In this document: piece by piece, positions 41,109 through 51,119 of the stretch
How the letters are laid out: each line of letters starts with the position of its first letter
Numbering within the stretch: position 1 is the first letter of the stretch
Source of the DNA: Chaetoceros tenuissimus
Taxonomy: Eukaryota > Bacillariophyta > Thalassiosirophyceae > Chaetocerotales > Chaetocerotaceae
Reading direction: 5' to 3'
Assembly (NCBI GenBank): GCA_021927905.1
Contig: BLLK01000029.1
Coordinates: 744,001-808,000, forward strand
Length of the DNA: 64,000 bases
The notes under the pieces: model-generated
Databases searched by the model: none
What the model was told of the DNA's origin: nothing
Seen by the model: the letters and a program-made list of their open reading frames with translations, nothing else
Position numbers and translations under genes: made by a program

Positions 41109-41756
41109 TTACTCCCAAGCGCTCTCAGTCTCTCCAACATCAAAGCAGCCTTCTGCAGTCATATCAACACTGCATTCTTCAGAGATTTGAAAGAGATAGT
41201 CAAGCATCTTGACCTCCTCCTCGCGGTTCGGGTTACAATCCAGTTCATCAACTGTCTCAGTTGGAGGCTTTAGCTTCAGTCCTTCTGGAACAACTTGTAC
41301 TTCAACTCCAATCTGACCACAGTAAATCTCAAGACCCTCAAGATTCATCTCTTGAGTAACTGGGTCAAAGAATTGCTGTTCCTTCAACATTTCAGAGAAC
41401 TCCTCACATTCTGCCTTACTTTCGAACGCCAAAATCATATTGTTACCAGATCCTTTTGGAAACTCCAAAGTATGGACTCCTTCATTAGGAGTTTCAGGAT
41501 TGAACAAGATGATATAGACATCGTCGGGCTTACTATCTTCGTCTACATCGAAAATAAACTGAAAGGCCTCCCTTTCCCTAGCAATTTGTCGATATTCCTC
41601 TTCATCAAAGAAACCGAGTTCTTCATCTCCCCCATCATTATTTTTATCTATAGCACTAAACAATTGGGTTTGGCGATAGGTCGACTTGGTAATCTGGGGT
41701 GCAAATGCATTTGCACCTGCAAGAGATGTAGCAATTATTACCTTTGTTAGCTTCAT
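41109..41756 (-). CDS. plastid-targeted DUF3110-domain protein
   Basis: 215 residues, one exon. The leader MKLTKVIIATSLAGANAFAP is a signal peptide ending in the classic diatom NAFAP plastid motif. From residue 75, DVYIILFNPETPNEGVHTLE, then MILAFESKAECEEFSEMLKE and LEIYCGQIGVEVQVVPEG, matches the DUF3110 pattern of cyanobacteria and plastids, a small domain of unknown function. The C-terminus is acidic with three Cys residues (ISEECSVDMTAEGCFDVGET). Stromal location is expected. It is divergent from the OSCA-like gene. Confidence 0.75.
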   Translation of the reverse strand: MKLTKVIIATSLAGANAFAPQITKSTYRQTQLFSAIDKNNDGGDEELGFFDEEEYRQIAREREAFQFIFDVDEDSKPDDVYIILFNPETPNEGVHTLEFPKGSGNNMILAFESKAECEEFSEMLKEQQFFDPVTQEMNLEGLEIYCGQIGVEVQVVPEGLKLKPPTETVDELDCNPNREEEVKMLDYLFQISEECSVDMTAEGCFDVGETESAWE

Positions 41757-42371
41757 CTTTCAGTTCTTGGTAAATCCTCTAAATGGAATGAACTGATTAA
41801 TATCTATTCTAATGTAACGATACTTGAAAGAAAGCATATATGTGCCACACAGATTTCTTGCAGTGAGGCAGATGGAATACTTTGTTAAAAGAGTGAAGCA
41901 AAGTGATGCGATGAAGAATCTTCTGTTTATGGTAATTGCTTTTTGGGAAAGAATTTCACAGTTTCACTGGACTGCATCAAATCTGCTTGAAAGCCGTGTT
42001 GCCGTTCCCCTTCGCCCTTCGCTTTCAAACGTGGCGTTGGATAATTTGATGAAAAGATCTATTTCACCCCACATTTTATTGGGGGCGATATAAACAAGAC
42101 TGACTCATTCAACTTGCTTTTTTCAGGCTTTTTTACACTAAAACATTTCGCCAATTGTGACTAACAAATCATCAATAAGTAATTTCTCTCAACGGTCCAT
42201 GCTTATCATTATCAACATGCTATCATCACATACATGAACTTCATTTATGTAGCTCATTGACACTGTGCAACAATAGTTTATTCTATCATTTTTACATCAA
42301 CATATAGTCAAGGTATAAGCTCTTTCACGCAAGAAGCAAACTTTTAATACTTGGCCAGGTTTGCAAAAATC
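41757..42371. promoter_or_regulatory. divergent promoter region, no supported gene
   Basis: 615 bp between the DUF3110 start (minus) and the OSCA-like start (plus). An 89-codon frame on the plus strand (41824-42093) is open, but its composition is not convincing and no family is apparent. A slightly GC-rich patch lies near 41997-42040. I leave it unannotated. Confidence 0.35.
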
Positions 42372-45188
42372 ATGAAGTTTCGTTTCTTCTCAAGTGGTGA
42401 AGAAACCAAACCTCGAGGATACAGTTCAGACACTGATTACTGGACTAGAGGGAGAAAGATTGCATCTTCATTATCTTCAAAGGCATGGTATAATCCATCT
42501 CTAAAGATTGAAAGCGACGAAGAGAAGACATACAAACCTCCTTCTTTAGACAAGTCATGGGAATTCTTTGAGCATCATATCTTACCAAGATGCCTTGTTG
42601 AATCTCCTGATACTGCTGGAACCAGTGGTGGCGGTCTTTTTAAGAGAGCAGATATTGGAGAGCACGAGAAACAGACCATGCTCTACCCTGTTTGGGGCAC
42701 TCCTTTGTTGGACTTGGCAGATTTCGGTGTTGGAGCAGGGTGCTATTTCAACACTCTGTTGTTCCTTGCGTTAGTCACATTCATTGCTGGGTGTCTTCAG
42801 CTGCCAAACATGGTATTCTTTGCAAGTAAGAACTATGATACATTACAAACGGGAAAAATAGACTTCTTGAGTGGCTTTAAAGCTCTAGCTTTGGATATAA
42901 GTGCAATTTGCGATAGCGTAACATGGGAGCCATGTCCGACATGTGTGGAGAGTGATTGGAATACATTTCCTTCGACAGATGATCGTTTAGCAAAAGGACT
43001 AAATGAAAATGGTGACACTTTATTCTTTATCAAAAAGAACAATTGTGAAGTCAATGATAATTATGCAATGGTGAATCTTTTAACCTTGCTATTCATTGTT
43101 GGAGCGATATTCTTTTGGATTGGTACACAGAGGAAAAGAATCAAGCTCTTTGATGGTGCTGAACATAGTAGTGTAGATTACTCTATTGAGATTACTAATC
43201 CACCATCTAATGATGCTTCAAGCTATGACCCAGAAACATGGAAGAAATGGTTTGAGAACAGATTTGAGGTTGAGGTTGCAGGGGTCACGGTTGCATTAGA
43301 CAATGAAGAGCTAATTAATCTGCTCGTGGAGCGAAGAAAACTTCTTCGAAAGCTTCAAGACATGATGCCTCACGATGAGGATAAGATTGACATCGATCAT
43401 CTTGAAGAAGATATCCAGAAGTGTACTCCTGTTCCTCGTTGGAAGCAAATTCTTCTGAGAGCTTCAACTGCAGAAAGTATCTACTTCTCTATTCTAAGAT
43501 TGGATGCTGAGATCGATGAATTATCGAAAGTCGAGTATAAACCAGCGAGTATTTTTGTTACGTTCCAAACAATAGCGCAGCGGAACAAAATTCTTGACTT
43601 ACTAGTTGTTCCTATTACAAAGATTGGAACCATTGCCGAAGAACATACTTACAATGGAACTGTTTTCAAGGTCAAAAAGCCATCTGAACCGAGTGCTGTA
43701 CGTTGGTTGCAACTGAATACACCAGGATGTATTCGTGCTCTTAAGCTTGTTTTGACCGCCCTACTTTCTTTCTTCTTTATCGTGGGTGGTGGACTCCTGG
43801 TGATTTGGGTGAGAGGATCAGATCAACCTGAGTTTGCATCTTTCACTATTACAACTCTGAACATTTGCACACCTATGATTGTTCGTGCGTTTTGTTCTTG
43901 GGAGTCGCATGCATCTGAATCGTCTGCTTCCGCTTCGAAATATGTAAAGATTACTGCCTTGAGATGGACAAATACTGTAATTATCACAACATTCATTACT
44001 CCATTTACATTTTCATTGCAAAGAGGCGAAGGAGAAGGTCTCATTGACTTTGTCTACACTATGTTCTGGTTTGATTTAGTAATGACTCCTGCTTTACAAA
44101 TCACAGATATTTGGGGAAACCTGTGCAGACATTGGTTTGCGCCAAGACAGAAAACACAAGAACGGATGAACTTGCAATTCAAAAGTGGCATTGCAGATAT
44201 TGGAGAGCGATACACGAATTTGACTAGAATCTTATTCTTCACCTTCTTCTACTCTTCACTATATCCGCTTGGGTTTTTCTTTGCATCAATAATCTTTGTT
44301 TCAAATTACTGGTTCGATAAGTTCAGCATCCTAAGAACATGGCAACAAGGTCCTAAAGTCGGTGCATCTGTGGCTCGTATGTCAAATATCTTTTTACTAC
44401 TATGTCTGGCAGTTTACGCCGTTATGGGTACCTACAACTTTTGGATGTACCCATTTGATAACGTCTGTGAAAATGGTAATGTCATTGACAAAGAATTTTA
44501 TGGATCTTGGACAGCAATGGACAACAATGGTGGTGCACTTTTTCAGAATCTTGTCGTAGCAGAAGATAATGAAGAGCATAGTTTTTGCTCACAGAATCTT
44601 TTGATGCGATTTGCATTTCCTTGGTTGCCTGGAAGCATTCTCGAGGGATCTGAGAAATGGATGAATGATAGTCAAATGAAGTTTGACATGGTGTATGGAT
44701 GGGTAATGATCGCAGTTGTTGCAGTAGTTGGAGTTTTGATCTTTGCATGGTTATTTGGGAGAATAGTATATGCCCTCTTTTACAGAGATTACAAATCAGA
44801 TGATGGGGACGAGGATCTTGGTGAAAGATTCGAAGACATTCCCGAAATCGGAGGCTATGTGCCTCAAGTCATCATCAATGGGTATGTTTATCCTCTTTTG
44901 CTTTGCGATATTGATAACATCGATGAAGAATACTTGGAATGGTGTGATCCATATTCGAATTATGATGAGCACAACATCATTTTTGACATTCCAAGAATTG
45001 CAGAAGCAAAGAGAAAGTTGAGAATAGTACATGCCGATAGTATGGTATCGTCGAATACAGTCGAGGGTCATCAGAATCAAGAGGAGGAAGAAATGCCGCG
45101 TATTTTTTCGATCGTCAAAACATTCGAGAAGGATTCAAAAGAGCAGCAAGGTTTCTTGAAGAGAGTATTGACTCGGGATCGTGAGTAA
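42372..45188 (+). CDS. polytopic membrane protein, OSCA/TMEM63 (DUF221)-like
   Basis: 938 residues from the ATG at 42372; the seven codons before it in the open frame have no ATG. Topology fits the OSCA/TMEM63 mechanosensitive channel family. The first hydrophobic segments (FNTLLFLALVTFIAGCLQL; MVNLLTLLFIVGAIFFWIG) are followed by a 200-residue cytosolic part with an RRM-like strand (ASIFVTFQTIAQRNKIL). VRWLQLNTPGCIRALKLVLT then leads into a large membrane domain of about eight helices. DFVYTMFWFDLVMTPALQIT and TRILFFTFFYSSLYPLGFFF are candidate pore helices. The C-terminus is acidic then basic. Diatom members diverge strongly from plant OSCAs, so ion selectivity cannot be stated. TMEM16 is the main alternative. 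Confidence 0.6.
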   Translation: MKFRFFSSGEETKPRGYSSDTDYWTRGRKIASSLSSKAWYNPSLKIESDEEKTYKPPSLDKSWEFFEHHILPRCLVESPDTAGTSGGGLFKRADIGEHEKQTMLYPVWGTPLLDLADFGVGAGCYFNTLLFLALVTFIAGCLQLPNMVFFASKNYDTLQTGKIDFLSGFKALALDISAICDSVTWEPCPTCVESDWNTFPSTDDRLAKGLNENGDTLFFIKKNNCEVNDNYAMVNLLTLLFIVGAIFFWIGTQRKRIKLFDGAEHSSVDYSIEITNPPSNDASSYDPETWKKWFENRFEVEVAGVTVALDNEELINLLVERRKLLRKLQDMMPHDEDKIDIDHLEEDIQKCTPVPRWKQILLRASTAESIYFSILRLDAEIDELSKVEYKPASIFVTFQTIAQRNKILDLLVVPITKIGTIAEEHTYNGTVFKVKKPSEPSAVRWLQLNTPGCIRALKLVLTALLSFFFIVGGGLLVIWVRGSDQPEFASFTITTLNICTPMIVRAFCSWESHASESSASASKYVKITALRWTNTVIITTFITPFTFSLQRGEGEGLIDFVYTMFWFDLVMTPALQITDIWGNLCRHWFAPRQKTQERMNLQFKSGIADIGERYTNLTRILFFTFFYSSLYPLGFFFASIIFVSNYWFDKFSILRTWQQGPKVGASVARMSNIFLLLCLAVYAVMGTYNFWMYPFDNVCENGNVIDKEFYGSWTAMDNNGGALFQNLVVAEDNEEHSFCSQNLLMRFAFPWLPGSILEGSEKWMNDSQMKFDMVYGWVMIAVVAVVGVLIFAWLFGRIVYALFYRDYKSDDGDEDLGERFEDIPEIGGYVPQVIINGYVYPLLLCDIDNIDEEYLEWCDPYSNYDEHNIIFDIPRIAEAKRKLRIVHADSMVSSNTVEGHQNQEEEEMPRIFSIVKTFEKDSKEQQGFLKRVLTRDRE

Positions 45189-45299
45189 GTTGTTTGGGGG
45201 AGTGAAATAAGATAATAAAACGTGTATATATGTAAAATAATTTGTGAATGTTTCAATGTGTTTGGATGGATTACGATGAACTTGACTTTCTTCCATTCT

Positions 45300-46118
45300 C
45301 TATGTTAATTTGAATTGCACAATCATATTTCCAAATAATTTAGGATTTTCAGCTCGAGGTAATCCCCTGCAAGGAATTACTCTTTGATATTTTAATTTCT
45401 GAACTGGAATTACAATGACTTCGTCATTCAACGTTGGAACCCTGATAAAGGTATTCTTCAAACAATCATTCATATTCATTTTATGAGTATAAATCAAGTC
45501 ACTCCCTTTGCGAAGAAATATCTTGTCGTCTTTATCCTCTGTTACAATGAAAGAAGTGTCACTTTCTCCTTCTTCGATAGTTTTTATCACATGCACAGTT
45601 GTTCCATATTCAGTTCCAGCCTTGACAACAACATCTACCACTTTAGTTTTTCCGTCTTTCATACTCACTTTTACGCGTTTGGTGACACCATGGTAAATTT
45701 CTTTCAAAGTACAAACCAAAGGGACTTCGACGTTTACTGTTTCCCTTCTACTTCCAAAGTTTACATTATCATACCCAAGGTTTTGAAAAGGATTATTTTC
45801 AGCAAAAAACTTCTCAAAGACCTCTTTTGAGTCAAATTCTTTGGTTACTGGTTTCTCTACTTCCTCACCGGTCACTGAATCGGCATCGTCTCTTGTCTTC
45901 GTCAGTAGAGACTTGTAAGCCTCCACAACTTCTAGAAACTTTTCAGGATCTCCTCCAGGTCTATCGGGATGATGCAAGAGCGACAGCTGTTTGTAACTTT
46001 TTTTGATTTCAGAGATAGTACATCCAGGTTGCAAGCCAAGTGCAAGGTAAGGATTCCTGTCGAACATCTTCGAAACTTTTGGAGAACAAATTTCTTGGCG
46101 AATTTGATTTCCAGACAT
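45300..46118 (-). CDS. DnaJ/Hsp40 co-chaperone, type II (DNAJB/Sis1-like)
   Basis: 272 residues, one exon. The J domain spans about 20-80 with the essential HPD in LLHHPDRPGGDPEKF, which stimulates Hsp70 ATPase. A short Asp/Glu-rich linker replaces the usual Gly/Phe region, and there is no zinc-finger domain. Two C-terminal substrate-binding beta domains follow (VNVEVPLVCTLKEIYHGVTK, then SDLIYTHKMNMNDCL and RVIPCRGLP), as in class B J-proteins. No targeting signal, so cytosol or nucleus. The first duplicated block begins within a few bases of its start codon. Confidence 0.9.
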   Translation of the reverse strand: MSGNQIRQEICSPKVSKMFDRNPYLALGLQPGCTISEIKKSYKQLSLLHHPDRPGGDPEKFLEVVEAYKSLLTKTRDDADSVTGEEVEKPVTKEFDSKEVFEKFFAENNPFQNLGYDNVNFGSRRETVNVEVPLVCTLKEIYHGVTKRVKVSMKDGKTKVVDVVVKAGTEYGTTVHVIKTIEEGESDTSFIVTEDKDDKIFLRKGSDLIYTHKMNMNDCLKNTFIRVPTLNDEVIVIPVQKLKYQRVIPCRGLPRAENPKLFGNMIVQFKLT

Positions 46119-46411
46119 TCATTTTTTCAAAATGTTGTACTGTATATTATACTGTATACAATAAAACTGTTGACACCATTTTATTTTGGGCCGAAATAGG
46201 CTATTCAATGAGAACGACATGAAAGTGTTGCCAAACCTGACTATGATTAAATGTGTCACTGGATCGATATGATTGATCAAGATAGACACGATGACGCGAT
46301 CATATCTCCTTCTCCACATTGACAGCTATTTCAATTCATCGAATTGACGATGAAAATCGTCGTGGACCTCTGTCCTCTCTCCATCTTGTTTTATGACATA
46401 ATTCGGTCAGA

Positions 46412-46831
46412 ATGAGTAATTTTATTCAGTATGCAAAAGATTCAAACATTGCATTCCAGCATGGCTCCAAGAAATGCTGTGGATTAAAAAGTAGCCTAGA
46501 ATTGAAGCAGACTGAAGATCAGAGAGATGATGATGATGATTTGGGAGACTATCGTAGTAGAGTTTGGGAAGAATGTGATTACGATACTTCAGTTTACACT
46601 GCATCTTCCTTGCAAATGTTGAATCAGTCTCACTCATACCAAATGAAACTGCTACAACAGCTAAAGAAGTTGAAGCCAAAGAAAAGAGTTCAAAAGATGA
46701 AACCTACGTTTGATAAAGTGCCTCTCATCAATCAAAGTCTTTCTTCCAATTCTTCAGACGGGTGGAAGTATCTAACCATGGAGAGGAATGAGAGAGATGG
46801 AAACGAGGATGGTAATACTCACGATTTCTAG
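46412..46831 (+). CDS. unknown protein A (copy 1)
   Basis: 139 residues. It starts MSNFIQYAKDSNIAFQHGSK and has a Cys pair (KKCC), an Asp run (RDDDDDLGDYRSR), a Tyr/Ser-rich middle, a basic helix (QQLKKLKPKKRVQKMKP) and a Ser/Asp-rich end. The basic stretch could be a nuclear signal. No known domain recognised. The paralog at 51818-52234 differs by scattered substitutions and one 3-base deletion in the Asp run, with the frame kept, which supports coding. It is convergent with gene B, 307 bp apart, in both blocks. Confidence 0.6.
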   Translation: MSNFIQYAKDSNIAFQHGSKKCCGLKSSLELKQTEDQRDDDDDLGDYRSRVWEECDYDTSVYTASSLQMLNQSHSYQMKLLQQLKKLKPKKRVQKMKPTFDKVPLINQSLSSNSSDGWKYLTMERNERDGNEDGNTHDF

Positions 46832-47138
46832 TAGACTACTTACAAAATGTGTATTGCTCACAAGTAAGATACTGAAAATCTATTTGACAATTGGCGTGGT
46901 TCCGTACCAGTATGCTTCCCGATATGGTCTCAGTGACATCCCACATGATGATTTATTTTGACTGATGAGAGTTGATTTTGTACTATCCAGTATACGCTAA
47001 ACAGATGTATTAAAAAAAAAGAAATGAAGAAGATACTAAGCAGCACTCCTGGACAATACATACAAATTAGATTCATATAACGTACATATTATGTATTCAT
47101 ATTTCTACATGGTACTATTTGAGAGTAGAAAAGGTTGT

Positions 47139-48377
47139 TCAATTGTTGTCATCTCTCTTTCTTTTCTTCTTCCCACTTGTCTTTGTACCCTGATCGGCAA
47201 TTCCAGTTGCAACCTCATCAAGTACACCAGGCTGTCGACGAAGCAGATAAAAGGACTTCTCCAAGTCACCATCTTCACCACTTGCTACTGCTGCAAAGGG
47301 GTACAGTGTAGTGACTGGATCCATTTCGCAGATCTGCTCGTCACTCATTGATGCGAAAACAGTAGCATGCTCATTTACCACTTTTGGACCAGCCGCCAAG
47401 ATAGCCTGAATGAGAGATCGATTATTATGGTCTCGTAGGTTATACGCCCAAGGAAACCTTTTCATGAAGAGATCTTGCGTTGCCGGTACATGAATACTCG
47501 TTAGTGCATGATGAAGGATAGGAAATTGCTGTGCTGACGAAATCATCTCATGGATAACTGTCATTGTTTCCTTTTCTCCATACTTCTGAATAGCCCTTTC
47601 AACTGCTGTCTGCTGTCCATCGGTATCCATCTGGAATAGATATCCAGCATGTTCTGGGTATAATTCAAGAGTGACTTTCAATATTGCTTTGAAATGGCAT
47701 TGATCCCTCCAATGGATCAAATAATGCATGAATGTTTGTCCATTTCTCACAAAGCTTGAAATGGATTCAGGGTCTAACTGCAATAAATACTTGAAACGCA
47801 TTGGGCAACCCTTCCGGGCACTGTACCAAATGAGATAGTATTCTGCCACATCTTCTTTCTTGAGAAGGCCGTCCTTCTTCAATGACTCCAAAACTTTCAC
47901 AATACCTTCATCAACTTCTTTTGTAGCAGTATAGCCATTCATGTTCGCAACAAGCTGTAGTGTATTCAATCTACCATTATCAAAAGATGGATCTGAACTT
48001 AGAAGTCCTCCACGTTTCTCTTCGCCGCCAACATTATGTCTCATCCCTTCTCTTGCCAACAAGGGGATGTATTTTGCTCCATATCTAGATTCATTCCAAA
48101 TACATGACTGAATTGGAAGTCGATTCTTCTCATTCTTTATCTTCATTGCATCTGGAAAGTTCTTTACTACAGTCTCTACGATACTCTCCTCTGGCTTGAA
48201 TTCGCCAAGCCTATGAAGACTCTTTCCAAATGCATCAACTAGTTGCTTCTCTGTTGACTGAACAATTTCCATCAAATCCTTCCTACATGTCTCATCCTTC
48301 CAGTCACCAATGATGTTTTCTCTGATGCACTTGAGCAGCATCTCGAGTATGAGAATTTCTTGTGTAAGGGATGTCAT
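47139..48377 (-). CDS. ankyrin-like repeat protein B (copy 1)
   Basis: 412 residues, one exon. Helical throughout, with repeating units reminiscent of degenerate ankyrin repeats: RLPIQSCIWNESRYGAKYIP, then GQTFMHYLIHWRDQCHFKAI, DGQQTAVERAIQKYGEKETM, FPILHHALTSIH and NNRSLIQAILAAGPKVV. The region DPVTTLYPFAAVASGEDGDL, then LEKSFYLLRRQPGVLDEV is a conserved ending that I associate with a large diatom-type ankyrin-like family. The tail TSGKKKRKRDDNN is a good nuclear localisation signal. Function unknown; such proteins usually mediate binding to other proteins. Confidence 0.7.
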   Translation of the reverse strand: MTSLTQEILILEMLLKCIRENIIGDWKDETCRKDLMEIVQSTEKQLVDAFGKSLHRLGEFKPEESIVETVVKNFPDAMKIKNEKNRLPIQSCIWNESRYGAKYIPLLAREGMRHNVGGEEKRGGLLSSDPSFDNGRLNTLQLVANMNGYTATKEVDEGIVKVLESLKKDGLLKKEDVAEYYLIWYSARKGCPMRFKYLLQLDPESISSFVRNGQTFMHYLIHWRDQCHFKAILKVTLELYPEHAGYLFQMDTDGQQTAVERAIQKYGEKETMTVIHEMISSAQQFPILHHALTSIHVPATQDLFMKRFPWAYNLRDHNNRSLIQAILAAGPKVVNEHATVFASMSDEQICEMDPVTTLYPFAAVASGEDGDLEKSFYLLRRQPGVLDEVATGIADQGTKTSGKKKRKRDDNN

Positions 48378-48925
48378 TGTAGTTTGTTTGTGTGGATGTA
48401 TACTCTCGACTAATATGAAAGAGTTAGGTAGGATATGAACTTCAACTCATTGTGTGATGCCTTTGTTTTTTCTACTTCGTGTCTCAAGTCTGTTCCAAAA
48501 AATGTTTTGTGTCAGGTGCCAGGATTCATTCGTCATTGTTTCTGTCTAATATGTCATAGACATCTATCAACAGATTTCAATACTATCAAAGAAAAGAAGG
48601 GGAAGTAAAGAGAGTGGGAATTTTCCAAAACCACGACTCGTCTCAAGCTTTGCTACCGACAGCTGACACTACAGAGCAAAAGAAGATTCAATTCAAAAAT
48701 GCTCATTACTCTAAACCTCCTGTGATAGCATTTCAAAGCTACACTTTTAAACTAATTATATGAATCGCTTCCATTGTACAAATCGTATAGTAGGAGCCAT
48801 TGAACGAATCGAAAGCATACCGTAGATATCTCAATCTAGAAGTCCAACTACACAGTGTTGTACAGTGTTTCAAAAATTCAAAATTGACAAAAACCTACCT
48901 CCAGAAACAATCCCCACCACCGACA

Positions 48926-49285
48926 ATGTCTAGCCCAAACAAATTGAAATCACACGCAAGAGATCATGTTCGAACATCACTCCTCCATCGAGTGACATTG
49001 GTACTACTCGTACTACGAAGAAGGCTACTACTAGCACCAAGAAAAAGCCAAAAGAGGAAGCTGCTGAGAAGAAACATCAGCAGAAGGAAAAGACAGCTGC
49101 AGAAAAGAGGCAGATAAGGCTAGAAGGGCCGAATTAGAGAAAGACGAGAAATATCAAAAAGTAGCCAAAGAGCTCAAGAGACTGAAACTTGCTTTTGATA
49201 TTAACAAACTGGATCCGGTAAAAGGACAGGAGTGCATCAGGAAACAAATCCGGAATATACTTACAGAGTCCTGTACAGCTACGTA
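48926..49285 (+). pseudogene. frameshifted pseudogene of a Lys/Glu-rich protein
   Basis: An ATG at 48926 opens a frame (MSSPNKLKSHARDHVRTS). The protein-like signal then moves to a second frame near 48990 (TTKKATTSTKKKPKEEAAEK) and to a third near 49110 (ADKARRAELEKDEKYQKVAK), ending at a stop near 49285 after LAFDINKLDPVKGQECIRK. Two frameshifts in about 360 bp suggest a decayed gene. The 49286-49320 stretch that follows resembles the Lys-rich part of gene A (GAAGCCAAAGAAAAGAGT), so the region probably contains fragments of the duplicated block. The bases 48586-48925 hold nothing else I can name. Confidence 0.45.
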
Positions 49286-49502
49286 GCAAAGAGGTTGAAG
49301 CCAAAGAAAAGAGTCTAAAGTTTGACTCCTGTCAATAGTGTCAATACGACTTTTCAAATCCAATGACTTTATGGAATTTGAACATCATCTCTCAATTCTC
49401 AACACAAAACCGAAAACTAAAAACGGTGCCATAATAGTAACCTCTCGACTTTATAAATACAAATTGGACTTTCAAAAACTGCTACTTGAGTATTTACCTA
49501 CA

Positions 49503-51119
49503 ATGAAGAGTGCACAGAAAAGGTTGAAAGTTTCAAACAGCAGTAGCCTCAGCGAGGTGCCATCTGCGTCTATTTCCAATCTACCAAATGATGTTTTGAA
49601 GCACTGCTTTAGTTTCATCCCAGGTAGCTACGTTACAGTTGCTCCTGTATCGAGGCAGTTCTTTAGCAACTATTCTACCGTCGGTATATGCGATAGTGAT
49701 TCTGTCAACTCTGCTGATTCACTTCTAAAGATTGGAAAGAATAGAAGGACGACAGCAGATGCTGTGGCAAGTGATATCAAGCTGACTGAATACTGCATGA
49801 TCAATGAAGCACCAGAAGAGTTCATGATCAAGGCTTGTCAGAAAGCAGCCTCGAAAGGACGTACAGATATTATAGAATGTGCGCATATATTGGGGATTGA
49901 CATCAAGAAAGTGGTGGGAAAGTTCAAGTGGCCAGGAGGGCCTGAAAATTTGATAATAAAGTTGGCGAAAGAAGGCAATCTAGAAATGCTAAAATACTTT
50001 GACAATAGATTTCCTGAAACTGTTGCTGACGCAAATTTGCGAGATTGGAGAGGCACGTTTCAGCTGGCCAGAGATGAAGATAGAAATAATGTGCATGTCA
50101 TGAAATGGATCGTTGAAGAAAAACAAAAGAGACAAGACCATTGTTTAATCCAAGCCTTGGAAAGTCATGAAGCATTAAATATAGATGTGACAGTAGCTGA
50201 ACCATCATGGAACGTATTTGAGGTAGCGTCTTTACAAGGCAATCTTGAAGTACTTGAACGCTGTCATCGCAATAATTTCCAATGCGAAAGTTGGGCATTG
50301 AATTATGCAATTATGAACAAAGATAAAGAAAGGGCTCTTGAGACCTTGAAATGGCTTCGTCGTCATGGCTGTCCTTGGGATGAGGAATCACAATTTTGTG
50401 AGCAGGCAGCTCGTAATAATAATCTTGAGGCATTGAAGTGGGCTAGAAGTGAAGGCTGTCCTTGGGATGAAGACACACTTGTAGAGGCTGCAAGAATTGG
50501 AAACATTGCCATGTTGGAGTATTGCTTACAGAATAAGTGCCCGTTAGATGCCAAAACTTGCTCTTGGGCAATGTTCAATGAAGACCACCATACAGCTCTT
50601 GAAGTGTTGAAAACACTACGCAAATATTACTGTCCTTGGGGATATAGCTGGGAATACCGGTATTCCTTGGTTAAGTCGACTTGCTATGAAGCTATTCGCA
50701 GTGGTAATTATGAAGCAATGTTTTGGGCTAAAAGAAATGGATGTCCTTGGACAGAAGAAGACTTTTGCTATCTTGTACAAGAAGGACATGTGTCTGCAAT
50801 CGAAGAAGCTCTTCAAGACGAACCGCATCATGATGTCAACGATCGTGTTCATGTCAATAAAATCTTTGGAGCAGCTTTGAGAACCAAGTCATCACATGTA
50901 TCATGCATTATTGAGAAGCTCAAACTCCTCCGTAGATATGGATATGAATGGAATGTAGAAACCAGTTCAATGGCTTCGAAGCTCGGCAAACTTCAAGTAC
51001 TGCAATGGTTGCATTACAAGGGATGCGCTGTATCCAGTGCTTGCGGCTGGTCCAGAAGTGATGAATGCGAACAGCGACCAAATTCAAGAGAAGGATCTAG
51101 TGAAAACACTATTTGGTAG
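49503..51119 (+). CDS. F-box-like / ankyrin-type repeat protein with GCPW repeats
   Basis: 538 residues from the ATG at 49503. Near residues 20-55, SISNLPNDVLKHCFSFIPGS, then VAPVSRQFF resembles an F-box. The rest is a series of about 30-residue helical repeats with the consensus L-x-x-L-K-W-x-R-x-x-G-C-P-W-D/T-E (for example LKWLRRHGCPWDEE, LKWARSEGCPWDED, FWAKRNGCPWTEE). This ankyrin variant is abundant in diatoms and in giant DNA viruses. A role as a ubiquitin-ligase adaptor is a guess from the F-box. The last 30 residues (CGWSRSDECEQRPNSREGSS) do not fit the repeat; a second frame there looks more protein-like, so the end may be frameshifted. Confidence 0.75.
   Translation: MKSAQKRLKVSNSSSLSEVPSASISNLPNDVLKHCFSFIPGSYVTVAPVSRQFFSNYSTVGICDSDSVNSADSLLKIGKNRRTTADAVASDIKLTEYCMINEAPEEFMIKACQKAASKGRTDIIECAHILGIDIKKVVGKFKWPGGPENLIIKLAKEGNLEMLKYFDNRFPETVADANLRDWRGTFQLARDEDRNNVHVMKWIVEEKQKRQDHCLIQALESHEALNIDVTVAEPSWNVFEVASLQGNLEVLERCHRNNFQCESWALNYAIMNKDKERALETLKWLRRHGCPWDEESQFCEQAARNNNLEALKWARSEGCPWDEDTLVEAARIGNIAMLEYCLQNKCPLDAKTCSWAMFNEDHHTALEVLKTLRKYYCPWGYSWEYRYSLVKSTCYEAIRSGNYEAMFWAKRNGCPWTEEDFCYLVQEGHVSAIEEALQDEPHHDVNDRVHVNKIFGAALRTKSSHVSCIIEKLKLLRRYGYEWNVETSSMASKLGKLQVLQWLHYKGCAVSSACGWSRSDECEQRPNSREGSSENTIW

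Larger units (their letters stand above)
46125..48585 (+). repeat. segmental duplication, block 1 (genes A and B)
   Basis: About 2.46 kb that aligns by eye, in the same orientation, with 51520-54355. It holds gene A (plus), a 307-bp spacer and gene B (minus), plus about 200 bp upstream of B. Shared landmarks include CACTGGATCGATATGATTGA before A and TTTGTTTGTGTGGATGTATA before B. The left edge is near the start codon of the DnaJ gene. Boundaries are approximate. Confidence 0.85.

Noticed and set aside
41824-42093. 89-codon frame upstream of the OSCA-like gene
   Set aside because: No motif, ordinary promoter position and no paralog; more likely chance.
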